Below are positions 54,715 through 62,978 of a DNA stretch of 64,000 nt, piece by piece. Origin of the DNA: an uncultured Paracoccaceae bacterium (GTDB lineage Bacteria; Pseudomonadota; Alphaproteobacteria; Rhodobacterales; Rhodobacteraceae); assembly GCA_951812615.1 (NCBI GenBank), contig CATOSU010000001.1, positions 186,001 to 250,000 of the forward strand, given 5' to 3'. Below the pieces are notes generated by a model, which worked only from the letters and a program-made list of their open reading frames with translations, searched no databases and was not told where the DNA came from. Numbering within the stretch: position 1 is the stretch's first letter; every line of letters starts with the position of its first letter. A program made the position numbers and the translations under genes.

Positions 54715-56211
54715 TCAGCTGCCGTATAGCGCGCCCCAGCGCTCGATCAGCGCCTGCTGCATCCGTTTCGACCGGCGGTTCCATTCCCGCGCGCCCTGCG
54801 GCACCTCCTTGTCAGCCTTCTTGATCCGCGCCCGGATGCCGGTATCGGCGGTGAAGATGGCAAAGGCCAGTTCGGTTCCGTCTGCCGCGGTCATGAACCC
54901 ACCCAGCCCGGACACGAAATTCAGCGTGCCGGTTTTGGCATCCACCTTGATCGGGTGCCCCTTGACCGTGCGGCCCTTGGCATCGCGCATGGCAATCGGC
55001 TTCATCAGCGGGCGCAGCACACCGCGCTGACGCACTTTCACCAGCGCCGCCACCAGATCCTGCGGCGTCATCCGCGAGGCATCGCCCAGCCCGGAATGAT
55101 CGACCAGCCGGGTATCGCTCATGCCATAGGCCTCTGCTGCCCAGCGGTTCATTTCCCCGGCTGAGGCCTTCAGGCCGGCCGGTATTCTGCCGCGGGCCAC
55201 GGTTGCACTGAGACCGACCATTTCCGCGGTCAGGTTGTTGGAGTACTTCATCATGTCCTTCAGGATCACGCGAAGCGGCGCGCTGTCATGGGTGACCACC
55301 ACCGCCGCGCCGGCGGGCAGCCGTTTCATGGCCCGGGCCTTCGGCAGCACGATGCCGTTGACCCGCGCCAGCGTGCGGAACACGTCGCCGGCATAGGCCG
55401 CGGGCTTGCGCACCGGCAGCCAGCGCGCCCCGCCATTGCCCAGCGCCTTGCTGGCCACTGTCCAGTTGTCGGCCCCGTTCTTGTCTTCGTAGGTGTAGAC
55501 CGGCAACTGACGGTTCACGACCTTCATCTTCGCCATCGACACGTCGGGACGATAACCCTCGGCGCGGGCATCCATCGACACCGCGTAACCGGCCGAGGCG
55601 CGCTTCCATTCGAAATGCACCCGGTTGAAGTTCAGTGCGATGCCGCTGATCGTGGGGTTGTAACCGACATGATCAGGCTGTTCGGGGTCGATGCTGGCAA
55701 TCAGGGGCAACGCGCCCTCGTAAACGCGGAAATCACCGCGCACCTCGCGCACACCGGCCGCCTTGAGGTTGCCGGCCATCCGCGCCAGCGTGGTCGTGTC
55801 CAGCAATGGGTCGCCGCCGCCGGCAAGGATCAGGTCTCCCTTCAGAACGCCGTTGGTCAGCGTTCCGGTGGTCATGATCCGGGTACGATAACGATGCTCG
55901 GAGCCCAGCGTATCCAGCGCGTAGAGCGTGGTCAGCGTCTTGGCCACGCTGGCGGGCGGCTGCGCCCGGTCGCCCTGATAGGCCTCCAGCATCAGCCCGG
56001 TTTTCACATCCGCGACGGCAAAAGAGGCGTCGCCGCTCAGACCGGCACGTTGGTACACCGCTTCGGGTCCGCCGAAGGCCCGTTTGCGCAGATCCTCGCC
56101 GCGCTGCCGCGGCCGCAGAGAGGTTTTGGGCGCTCCTGCCTGTGCGGCCCCATACACGGCCGCGGCACCGAGACCGCCAATCAGGAAACGTCGTGTCACT
56201 GGATACGTCAT
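54715..56211 (-). CDS. dacB: D-alanyl-D-alanine carboxypeptidase/endopeptidase (PBP4, S13 family)
   Basis: 498 residues. The catalytic Ser-x-x-Lys is PASVAK (S88-K91), the second motif YSNN near residue 324 and the third KTGT near 424, the S13 pattern. The N-terminus TRRFLIGGLGAAAVYGAAQA is a twin-arginine signal, unusual for this family, whose members are normally Sec-exported. It trims or cleaves peptidoglycan cross-links in the periplasm. ATG 56211 (MTYPVTRR) is chosen over the long upstream extension. Confidence 0.92.
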   Translation of the reverse strand: MTYPVTRRFLIGGLGAAAVYGAAQAGAPKTSLRPRQRGEDLRKRAFGGPEAVYQRAGLSGDASFAVADVKTGLMLEAYQGDRAQPPASVAKTLTTLYALDTLGSEHRYRTRIMTTGTLTNGVLKGDLILAGGGDPLLDTTTLARMAGNLKAAGVREVRGDFRVYEGALPLIASIDPEQPDHVGYNPTISGIALNFNRVHFEWKRASAGYAVSMDARAEGYRPDVSMAKMKVVNRQLPVYTYEDKNGADNWTVASKALGNGGARWLPVRKPAAYAGDVFRTLARVNGIVLPKARAMKRLPAGAAVVVTHDSAPLRVILKDMMKYSNNLTAEMVGLSATVARGRIPAGLKASAGEMNRWAAEAYGMSDTRLVDHSGLGDASRMTPQDLVAALVKVRQRGVLRPLMKPIAMRDAKGRTVKGHPIKVDAKTGTLNFVSGLGGFMTAADGTELAFAIFTADTGIRARIKKADKEVPQGAREWNRRSKRMQQALIERWGALYGS

Positions 56212-56363
56212 GGGGGCAATTATCCCATCCGGCCGAGTTGAAACAAGCGTCGCGGGCTGCGGAATTCCGCAATCGTTGCACTCTGTCCCCGTTTTCCCGC
56301 CAAAGTGATCGTTTTCAATTGGATTCAAGAGGTTGTTGCAAAAACAGTCCGGCGCGCCCGGGG

Positions 56364-56993
56364 TTACTGTTTCTCAGCCATCGCCGACTCGGGCTCCGAC
56401 CACCCGCCTGCCCTGCGGATTGCGGTCGAGCTATGGGCCACCATCGGGGCATTGACGAAACTCCACGCCGGCGCCTCGGCCCGGCCCAGCAACTGGCTGG
56501 CCTGCCCGTCGATCCGGAACCGGCGATAGAGCCGTGCCGCCGGCGACATCCGGGCCGAAATCCGGGCCCCGGGCCGGGCCAGAACGCCCACCGGCACTGC
56601 GTCGAATATGTATTGCCAGTCCTTCCACAGATGCACCGCGGCAAGGTTGTCGGCCCCCATCAGCCAGACGAACCGCACACCGGGATAGCGCGCCTTCAGC
56701 GCTGCAATCGTGTCGGCGGTGATCCGTGTACCCAGCCGGGCCTCGATATCCGTGACCGAGACCCGCGGATGATCCATGATTGCCCGCGCCGCCGCCAACC
56801 GCTGAGCGATCGGTGCCGGCCCGCGTGCCTTCAGCGGGTTGCCGGGGCTGATCAGCCACCACACCCGGTCCAGCCCGAACAGCTTCATCGCCTCGCGTGT
56901 GATATGCACATGCCCTTCATGCGGCGGATCGAACGATCCGCCGAGTAAACCGACACTCTGGCCGGAGCGCAGAAATGGTTCTTTCGTCAGCAT
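56364..56993 (-). CDS. nadD: Nicotinate-nucleotide adenylyltransferase
   Basis: 209 residues. [11 protein letters not shown] (residues 18-28) is the nucleotidyltransferase HxGH motif, [11 protein letters not shown] and [10 protein letters not shown] follow, and HSSTAIRR near the C-terminus is the ISTxxR-type motif. It adenylates nicotinate mononucleotide in NAD synthesis. Start ATG 56993. The gene is alone; the often adjacent proA or rsfS is not seen. Confidence 0.94.
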   Translation of the reverse strand: MLTKEPFLRSGQSVGLLGGSFDPPHEGHVHITREAMKLFGLDRVWWLISPGNPLKARGPAPIAQRLAAARAIMDHPRVSVTDIEARLGTRITADTIAALKARYPGVRFVWLMGADNLAAVHLWKDWQYIFDAVPVGVLARPGARISARMSPAARLYRRFRIDGQASQLLGRAEAPAWSFVNAPMVAHSSTAIRRAGGWSEPESAMAEKQ

Positions 56994-57065
56994 GGCACAG
57001 ACTAGATTTCAGAAATGCACCGGACCGGCAACAGGCCATCCCGCTTGTGACCGGAACCGCCTGAA

Positions 57066-57692
57066 CTAGGGGCACCCGTTTACATCTTTCAGGGCTTCCT
57101 CCCACAGGCGGTTCCGATTGGATGGTCGCAACTTCTTAGTCAACTCCGCCCGAGTCATGAATACGGGTTCGCCACCATCGAACCGGATCGCGGACAGACC
57201 GTGAGCCAGCATGTAAATCGGGACATAGTCCGGCGGGCCGATCCGTTCGACGGTTGCACAGGTCGCCTGGAACAGGTCGCCGTCCGTTTCCTGCAATCGC
57301 TCCATGGCCTGCAAGAATCCGGTCTTCTGGCGCGCCGAAATGTCCCCCAACGTTTCGTGGTTCAGCGCCCCGATCGCTGCGGCAGCAGACCGGTCTGTCA
57401 TGCGCTTGGCGTCGAAATACCCATAAACAGAGTACAGAAAGAACAACTGTATCGCGTCATCATACCTCATTTTGCGCAAGCAATCTCGGACGGCCAGCGA
57501 AAGATCGGCGGGCGTAAACTTTGGCCGCGCCTCTTCCAGTGGAATGCACCCGGTCCTGTGGGTGACCAGCAGACTGTCGGGATGAGATATGCTGGTGATC
57601 TGGGCCAAAGCCGGGAAGGCGTGCAGCCACGCCAACAGAAACCCCAGAAGCACTGCGCGCAAATCCATTGCTCCCATCATAAACCGGTTCAT
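57066..57692 (-). CDS. Secreted hypothetical protein
   Basis: 208 residues, not recognised. The first 30 form a signal peptide (LRAVLLGFLLAWLHAFPALA then Q). The mature part is mainly helical, with three scattered Cys (in RTGCIP, VRDCLRK and ATCATVERIG) plus one at the C-terminus, and a motif YFDAKRMTDRSAAAAIGAL. The start may be 57692 or an inner ATG at 57674 or 57668. Its base composition is visibly less GC-rich than that of the flanking nadD and ettA, so recent acquisition is possible. Confidence 0.65.
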   Translation of the reverse strand: MNRFMMGAMDLRAVLLGFLLAWLHAFPALAQITSISHPDSLLVTHRTGCIPLEEARPKFTPADLSLAVRDCLRKMRYDDAIQLFFLYSVYGYFDAKRMTDRSAAAAIGALNHETLGDISARQKTGFLQAMERLQETDGDLFQATCATVERIGPPDYVPIYMLAHGLSAIRFDGGEPVFMTRAELTKKLRPSNRNRLWEEALKDVNGCP

Positions 57693-57756
57693 TATTGCGC
57701 TTTGAAAACAGCTTGGCTAGACCCGCCCAAACCGCGTCGCGTTTGAGGATTTCAAT

Positions 57757-59412
57757 ATGGCCGCCTATCAATACGTCTACCACATGCAGGGGGTCTCCAA
57801 GACCTATCCCGGTGGCAAGAAATGTTTTGAAAACATTCACCTGAGTTTCCTGCCCGGCGTCAAGATCGGTGTCGTCGGCGTTAACGGCGCCGGTAAATCG
57901 ACGCTGATGCGGATCATGGCCGGGCTGGACAAGGAGTTCACCGGAGAAGCCTGGGCGGCCGAGGGTGCCAAGGTCGGCTACCTGCCTCAGGAACCGCAGC
58001 TCGACGAAAGCCTCAATGTCCGCGACAATGTGATGCTGGGCGTGGCGGAGAAGAAGGGCAAGCTCGACCGATTCAACGAACTGGCGATGAATTACTCGGA
58101 CGAGACCGCCGAGGAGATGGCCGCACTGCAGGATCAGATCGACGCCGAGAACCTCTGGGACCTCGACAGTCAGATCGACGTCGCGATGGAGGCTCTGCGC
58201 TGCCCGCCGGACGAGGCCGAAGTCAGCTCCCTTTCGGGTGGGGAACGCCGCCGGGTGGCGCTGTGCAAGCTGCTGCTCGAAGCCCCCGACATGCTGCTGC
58301 TCGACGAACCGACCAACCACCTGGACGCCGAAACCATCGCCTGGCTGCAGCAGCATCTGATCGAGTACAAGGGAACGATCCTGATCGTTACCCACGACCG
58401 ATATTTCCTCGACGACATCACTGGATGGATCCTCGAGCTCGACCGCGGCCGCGGCATCCCCTACGAAGGCAATTACTCTTCCTGGTTGGAACAGAAGGCC
58501 AAGCGGCTGGAACAGGAAGCGCGCGAGGACAAATCCAAGCAGAAAACACTGGAACGCGAACTGGAATGGATGCGACAGGGGCAAAAGGCCCGGCAGGCAA
58601 AATCCAAGGCCCGGATTGCCGCTTACGAGGATCTGGCCAACCAGTCCGAGCGCGAAAAAATCACCCGCGCACAGATCGTCATTCCCCGTGGCCCGCGCCT
58701 TGGTTCCAAGGTGATCGAGGTCGAGGGGCTGGCCAAGCATATGGGTGACAAACAACTGATCGAGGACCTGTCCTTCTCGCTCCCGCCCGGCGGGATCGTC
58801 GGCGTGATCGGACCCAACGGCGCCGGCAAGTCGACCCTGTTCAAGATGCTGACCGGTCAGGAAACCCCGGATGCCGGGTCAATCGAGCTGGGCGATACGG
58901 TGCAGCTGGCCTATGTTGACCAGTCGCGCGACGATCTGAACGCGGGCGACACCGTATGGGAGGCAATCTCGGGCGGGGCGGAGATCATTGAATTGGGCGA
59001 CGCCAATATGAACTCCCGCGCCTATTGCTCGGCCTTCAATTTCAAGGGCGGCGATCAGCAAAAAAAGCTGAACCTGCTGTCAGGCGGGGAGCGCAACCGG
59101 GTGCACATGGCGCGGCTGCTGAAAGAGGGTGGCAACGTCATCCTGCTCGACGAACCGACCAACGATCTGGACGTGGAAACCCTGCGGGCGCTGGAAGACG
59201 CGCTGGTCGATTTTGCCGGCTGCGCCGTGGTGATCAGCCACGACCGGTTCTTCCTCGACCGCATCTGCACCCACATCCTCGCCTTTGAAGGGGACGCGCA
59301 TGTGGAATGGTTCGAAGGCAATTTCGAGGATTACGAGGAAGACAAGAAACGGCGGCTGGGACCGGATGCGCTGGAACCGAAGCGTCTGAAGTACAAGAAG
59401 TTTTCGCGGTAA
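57757..59412 (+). CDS. ettA: Energy-dependent translational throttle protein EttA (ABC-F)
   Basis: 551 residues, two ABC ATPase domains and no membrane segments. The two Walker A motifs are GVNGAGKSTL and GPNGAGKSTL, the signatures LSGGERRRVALCK and LSGGERNRVHMAR, and the Walker B motifs LLLDEPTNHLD and ILLDEPTNDLD. Between them is the charged linker (KSKQKTLERELEWMRQG). The opening YVYHMQGVSKTYPGGKK is typical of EttA, which binds the ribosomal E site and gates elongation by ADP/ATP ratio. Confidence 0.95.
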   Translation: MAAYQYVYHMQGVSKTYPGGKKCFENIHLSFLPGVKIGVVGVNGAGKSTLMRIMAGLDKEFTGEAWAAEGAKVGYLPQEPQLDESLNVRDNVMLGVAEKKGKLDRFNELAMNYSDETAEEMAALQDQIDAENLWDLDSQIDVAMEALRCPPDEAEVSSLSGGERRRVALCKLLLEAPDMLLLDEPTNHLDAETIAWLQQHLIEYKGTILIVTHDRYFLDDITGWILELDRGRGIPYEGNYSSWLEQKAKRLEQEAREDKSKQKTLERELEWMRQGQKARQAKSKARIAAYEDLANQSEREKITRAQIVIPRGPRLGSKVIEVEGLAKHMGDKQLIEDLSFSLPPGGIVGVIGPNGAGKSTLFKMLTGQETPDAGSIELGDTVQLAYVDQSRDDLNAGDTVWEAISGGAEIIELGDANMNSRAYCSAFNFKGGDQQKKLNLLSGGERNRVHMARLLKEGGNVILLDEPTNDLDVETLRALEDALVDFAGCAVVISHDRFFLDRICTHILAFEGDAHVEWFEGNFEDYEEDKKRRLGPDALEPKRLKYKKFSR

Positions 59413-59947
59413 CCTCTCTTTTGTCAACAGGCCGGCACCCATCGGCGATCGCACGCCGGGGGCAATCCTTGGGTGTACGCACATTTGTACAAATATGTCG
59501 GATGATTCGAATGGGACGACGGTAACCCGGCGAAACGCGGGCGGCATGGGGTGGCCCTGCGAGACATCATAGCCTTCCTTCACTGCCATCAGCGGGTTGC
59601 ACCTGACCCTGCCCATTCCCCAGCCGAGACCCGCTTTGTTGCAACCGGACGGTCCGGGGCCGGGCGTGCCGCTATTGAAACCTTCTGCTTGCGGGGCGGG
59701 GAGATCCGCCCATCAGCAGTCGGTGCGTGAGGCGATTGAACGGGCGGTTTAACAGTAGGGTGGGTGCGAACCCACCAACCATCCTATCATTCGCCGGCCG
59801 ACCCAATTTCCGACTCGTTGGTCCGTCCTGTCGCATTTCCCCTTGCAATCGGCCCCAACGTGCCCCACATGACCTTTGCTAACGATCTTCTCTTCGACCC
59901 TGCTGTTTTCCTTCACCGGCGCACAGTCTTCGATCCAGACGTGACTT
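59413..59947. other. Long non-coding stretch between ettA and cspA
   Basis: About 530 bases with no convincing gene; leftward frames here are continuations of the antisense of ettA. A hairpin GGTGGGT-GCGA-ACCCACC lies at 59759-59775. TTGTACAAATATG near 59483 is an AT-rich patch that could be a promoter. The last part probably forms a long cspA leader. Confidence 0.5.
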
Positions 59948-59976
59948 CGCCGGTCTGCCGCATTCCGCGGGCAGAG
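59948..59976 (+). promoter_or_regulatory. Conserved cspA leader hairpin, copy 1
   Basis: CTGCCGCATTCCGCGGGCAG (59955-59974) folds as CTGCC/GGCAG with an inner loop, just upstream of the AAGGA ribosome site of the first csp gene. The same block, with a compensatory base-pair change, precedes the second csp gene at 62671-62699. Confidence 0.6.
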
Positions 59977-59997
59977 ATCTATTTAAGGAAAACTCAC

Positions 59998-60204
59998 ATG
60001 GCCAACGGCACAGTGAAATGGTTCAACGCCACCAAAGGCTTCGGCTTCATCGCTCCTGAAACAGGCGGCAAGGACGTGTTCGTGCACATCTCTGCACTCG
60101 AACGCTCCGGTCTCACCGGTCTGGCCGACGATCAGAAAGTGACTTTCGACGTCGAAGCCGGCCGCGATGGCCGCGAATCTGCGACCAACCTCGCGCTGGC
60201 GTAA
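59998..60204 (+). CDS. Cold-shock protein, CspA family
   Basis: 68-residue OB-fold protein. GTVKWFNATKGFGFIAPE contains RNP1 (KGFGFI), and DVFVHISALE contains RNP2 (VFVHI). It binds single-stranded RNA and DNA as an RNA chaperone. ATG 59998 follows AAGGA at eight bases; the longer upstream frame is leader. It is 80-90 percent identical by eye to the second copy at 62721. Confidence 0.95.
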   Translation: MANGTVKWFNATKGFGFIAPETGGKDVFVHISALERSGLTGLADDQKVTFDVEAGRDGRESATNLALA

Positions 60205-60214
60205 GCCTTCTGGA

Positions 60215-60236
60215 GGGAGGGCGAATGCGTCCTCCC
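60215..60236 (+). terminator. Hairpin after cspA
   Basis: GGGAGG (60215-60220) pairs with CCTCCC (60231-60236) eleven bases after the csp stop. No T run, so termination is probable but not certain. Confidence 0.45.
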
Positions 60237-60313
60237 TGCTTCCCTCTGAGTGTCGCTGTTCGGTCGCTTAAGGCCAACGCCAGAAAACCCAGCAATTCAG
60301 CCCGGTTTTCCAG

Positions 60314-60637
60314 CTAGGTCGTTTCGCCCGCCGGCCACTCCCGAACTTCGCCCGCCGCGTTGTCGATTTCCATAAACATCTCGTAATACCGAAACGCTGG
60401 TTCCACCCCCGTCCGGGCGCGGAACCGCTCGACCCAGGCTGCATCGTGCGCGCGTTCTGCTGCCGCGCGGTCGGGCCACAGATAGAGCCCGATCACCTCT
60501 CCCCCCGATTTCAGGAATTGTTTGCGTATCAGGTCCGGGTTTGCCTGCCAGTGCGCGACGGTCCCCCGCGCGTCTTCCAGAAGGTCCGTATCCGTGAACC
60601 CTGCCGGGCGATCGAACATCACCATTTCCACGATCAT
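60314..60637 (-). CDS. Small YdhR/ABM-like dimeric alpha-beta barrel protein
   Basis: 107 residues. Alternating strands and helices (MIVEMVMFDRPAGFTDTDLL, GGEVIGLYLWPDRAAAERAH, YYEMFMEID) fit the dimeric alpha-beta barrel (ABM/YdhR) fold, which includes small monooxygenases and stress proteins. The start ATG 60637 is decided by a clean AGGAGG ribosome site. No catalytic role can be named. Confidence 0.65.
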   Translation of the reverse strand: MIVEMVMFDRPAGFTDTDLLEDARGTVAHWQANPDLIRKQFLKSGGEVIGLYLWPDRAAAERAHDAAWVERFRARTGVEPAFRYYEMFMEIDNAAGEVREWPAGETT

Positions 60638-60758
60638 CGCGTCCTCCTGACCCATCTGCCCCCAGAATACCGCCCTGTGGACATTTCGCCAGCCGGAGAG
60701 ACCTGCGGCAGGAAAACGTCATGTTGCGGGGCCTGTGCAAAACGAACACAACATCCTG

Positions 60759-60864
60759 TTGACCGACCCTATCTGATGGGGTAGGCACCCGCCATAGGTG
60801 CATAGACGCGGTAGCATCACTGACGACGGGCCCGGTTGTTCATGGCAACCGGGCCCTGTTTCTT
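60759..60864 (+). ncRNA. Candidate small RNA with strong terminator
   Basis: GGGCCCGGTTG (60828-60838) pairs perfectly with CAACCGGGCCC (60846-60856) and is followed by TGTTTCTT, an orientation that ends a rightward transcript; yet no rightward gene lies upstream, as the nearest gene is leftward. A weak sigma-70-like pair TTGACC (60759-60764) and TAGGCA (60782-60787), 17 bases apart, could start a transcript of about 65-70 nt. It is a candidate only. Confidence 0.35.
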
Positions 60865-61669
60865 GTGGCCTGACGGGCACTGCCCCCAATACCGGGCCGC
60901 AACACACCCTGTGCACAACAACGTGGAAAAACGGGAAAAGGCGTCAGGTGCTCAGACGCGGTCCTTGCATCGTGCCCGAAGACACACCCTGACGCCCTCC
61001 CGACCCAGTCCGGCCTTGCGGCCTTTCTGACCCGGTTGCAACGGTCCCGAGGAACCGTCACCGCTCCGTCCCCCTCGCGGGGTTCGAAACCACCACGACC
61101 ACTCCGAAGAGCCTCGCAATCGCCCTGATCCATCCGAAAATGTTTCAGAGCCCATACTCCGGCTTGGTTCCTGACCCGTTTCACATTCGCCCTAAAGCTC
61201 CTGTTTCCCGGCTCCGTCCCCCGGTTCTGCCGCGACCCGCATCCTACCCTAAGGCCTGATCCGCCTCGCTCCAGCCCCGTTTGGCCTTTGCGTCCCGCTC
61301 CCGATCAGATGATCGCTTGCGGTAACAAAAGGTTCACAATTTCGCGGCCGCCGGACAACAAAAAAGCACTGCAGCATGAAATTTTTCTGGGGACAACATG
61401 TTGATATCCGTTTGGGTTTTGTTGTGGATAAATCTAAATCCTGCGGCAGTTCAGCGGTCTGTACCGGGAAAACCTGAAGGCACCGTGAATCGGGTGCCAA
61501 ACCCCCGTTTCTGCACCCGCGAAACAAAAAATTCACGATTTTCGGATCTTCGCGACATGGATTTGCCTTATCCGCCGCCTCCACCGATTCGAATCTGTCT
61601 CGGGCGCCCGCCTTGCCTTCGCTGCAATGCCCCCTATCCTGCTGCCTTGGGACCCTTCGGAAACGGCTC
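60865..61669. other. Non-coding or unassigned stretch
   Basis: About 800 bases between the candidate RNA and the EamA gene. Small frames here on either strand have no recognisable features and poor coding character. The patch 61335-61440 is AT-rich and contains one DnaA-box-like TTGTGGATAA near 61424, but nothing else that would mark an origin. Confidence 0.5.
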
Positions 61670-62557
61670 ATGGTCAACACCAGCTTCACCCGCCGGCAGC
61701 AAAGCAACCTGCGCGGCATATTCTTCATGCTCGGCGGGTTCTTTGTCTTTTCGCTGGCCGATTCCCTGGCCAAGGTCCTGACCGCGGATTACCACCCGGT
61801 TCAGATCGTCTGGACCCGCCAGCTGGGGATCACCGCCGGGGTTCTGGTGCTGATCGCACTCAAGGGGCCGCAGATCCTGCGCAGCGTTGCCCCGGGCCTG
61901 CAGATCTCGCGCGGGCTGTGCGCGATCATATCTGCCACCGCGTTTGTCTTTGCGTTGCGTCATGTGCCGCTGGCCGACGCGGTCGCGGTCAGCTTTGCCG
62001 CGCCGTTCATGGTCACCGTGCTGGGGGCCCTGTTGTTGGGTGAACAGGTAGGGGTGCGGCGGTGGAGCGCGATTCTCGCCGGGTTTGTCGGCACGCTGAT
62101 CGTGATTCGTCCGGGCTTTGGCGTGTTTCATCCGGCGATCTTTCTGGTCCTGCTGGCCGCGGCGGCCTTTGCCTTCCGTCAGATCCTGTCGCGCTATCTG
62201 GGCAACCGGGACCGGACCGACACAACGCTTGCCTATACTGCGCTGACTACGATCGTGTTGCTCGCGATACCGCTGCCGTTTTTCTGGCAGGCGCCGGTCA
62301 GCCTGAATCACATCGGGATAATGGCCGTCATGGCGTTGCTGGCAGGGACTGGCGAATACCTTATCATCCGAGCGCTGGAGATCGCTTTGGCTGTCGTGGT
62401 GGCACCGATGCAATATGCGATGATCGTATTCAGTTCGGTCTGGGGCTTCCTGATTTTCGGGCATATTCCGGATGTCTGGACATGGACCGGTGCGTTGGTG
62501 ATCATCGTCTCAGGCGTTTACATGATGGTTCGAGAAGCTCGAAAAAAAGAAGTGTGA
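61670..62557 (+). CDS. EamA/DMT family transporter
   Basis: 295 residues, ten hydrophobic helices in two EamA repeats. The first repeat starts GIFFMLGGFFVFSLADSLAKVL and the second FLVLLAAAAFAFRQILSRYL. The substrate of such drug/metabolite exporters cannot be read from sequence. ATG 61670 is family-like; a longer upstream frame is not. It stands alone upstream of the second csp gene. Confidence 0.87.
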   Translation: MVNTSFTRRQQSNLRGIFFMLGGFFVFSLADSLAKVLTADYHPVQIVWTRQLGITAGVLVLIALKGPQILRSVAPGLQISRGLCAIISATAFVFALRHVPLADAVAVSFAAPFMVTVLGALLLGEQVGVRRWSAILAGFVGTLIVIRPGFGVFHPAIFLVLLAAAAFAFRQILSRYLGNRDRTDTTLAYTALTTIVLLAIPLPFFWQAPVSLNHIGIMAVMALLAGTGEYLIIRALEIALAVVVAPMQYAMIVFSSVWGFLIFGHIPDVWTWTGALVIIVSGVYMMVREARKKEV

Positions 62558-62670
62558 CGACCGTTTTACTTGCGTCAGAGACGATCTCGCCCCATATGTT
62601 TGGTGCGACCTCTACCGCATCTCGACCCACTGTCTCCTTTACGGCCTCAGTTTCGAATGCTTCAGACTGA

Positions 62671-62699
62671 CGCCGGACCGCCGCATCCCGCGGGCGGAA
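62671..62699 (+). promoter_or_regulatory. Conserved cspA leader hairpin, copy 2
   Basis: CCGCCGCATCCCGCGGGCGG (62678-62697) matches the leader hairpin of the first csp gene; the second base pair of the stem is C-G here and T-A there. It lies just upstream of GAAGGAG, the ribosome-binding site. Confidence 0.6.
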
Positions 62700-62720
62700 C
62701 TAGACGAAGGAGACCACGGG

Positions 62721-62927
62721 ATGGCTAACGGCACCGTGAAATGGTTCAACACCACCAAGGGCTACGGATTTATCGCACCGGAAGGCGGCGGCAAGGACGT
62801 TTTTGTTCATATCAGCGCGGTTGAGCGTTCGGGCCTGACCGGTCTGGCCGACAACCAAAAGGTGACTTTCGACATCGAGCCCGGCCGTGACGGTCGCGAG
62901 GCGGCTGTCAATATTCAGCTGGCCTGA
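62721..62927 (+). CDS. Cold-shock protein, CspA family
   Basis: 68 residues, nearly the same as the copy at 59998 (GTVKWFNTTKGYGFIAPE with RNP1 as KGYGFI, and DVFVHISAVE with RNP2). An RNA-binding cold-shock chaperone. The start is well supported by GAAGGAG. The two csp genes flank the EamA gene and are likely the product of a local duplication. Confidence 0.95.
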   Translation: MANGTVKWFNTTKGYGFIAPEGGGKDVFVHISAVERSGLTGLADNQKVTFDIEPGRDGREAAVNIQLA

Positions 62928-62940
62928 CCACTGATTCTGC

Positions 62941-62964
62941 GGGGATACGCATTGGCGTGTCCCC
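62941..62964. terminator. Hairpin between csp and HMG-CoA reductase genes
   Basis: GGGGATACGC (62941-62950) pairs with GCGTGTCCCC (62955-62964) around ATTG, ten pairs with one G-U. It lies between convergent genes and probably terminates the csp transcript. Confidence 0.55.
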
Positions 62965-62978
62965 GTCCCCGGTTCGTA

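Noticed and set aside
57460-58755. 431-codon frame antisense to ettA
   Set aside because: Third-position GC bias opens long antisense frames in such genomes; ettA is certain and this frame has no family features.
61340-61440. Possible replication origin (AT-rich patch with one DnaA-box-like TTGTGGATAA)
   Set aside because: Only one good box, no cluster of boxes, and none of the genes usually near alphaproteobacterial origins.
61249-61773. 174-codon leftward frame upstream of the EamA gene
   Set aside because: No domain, no good ribosome-binding site, overlaps the start of a real gene and has poor coding character.
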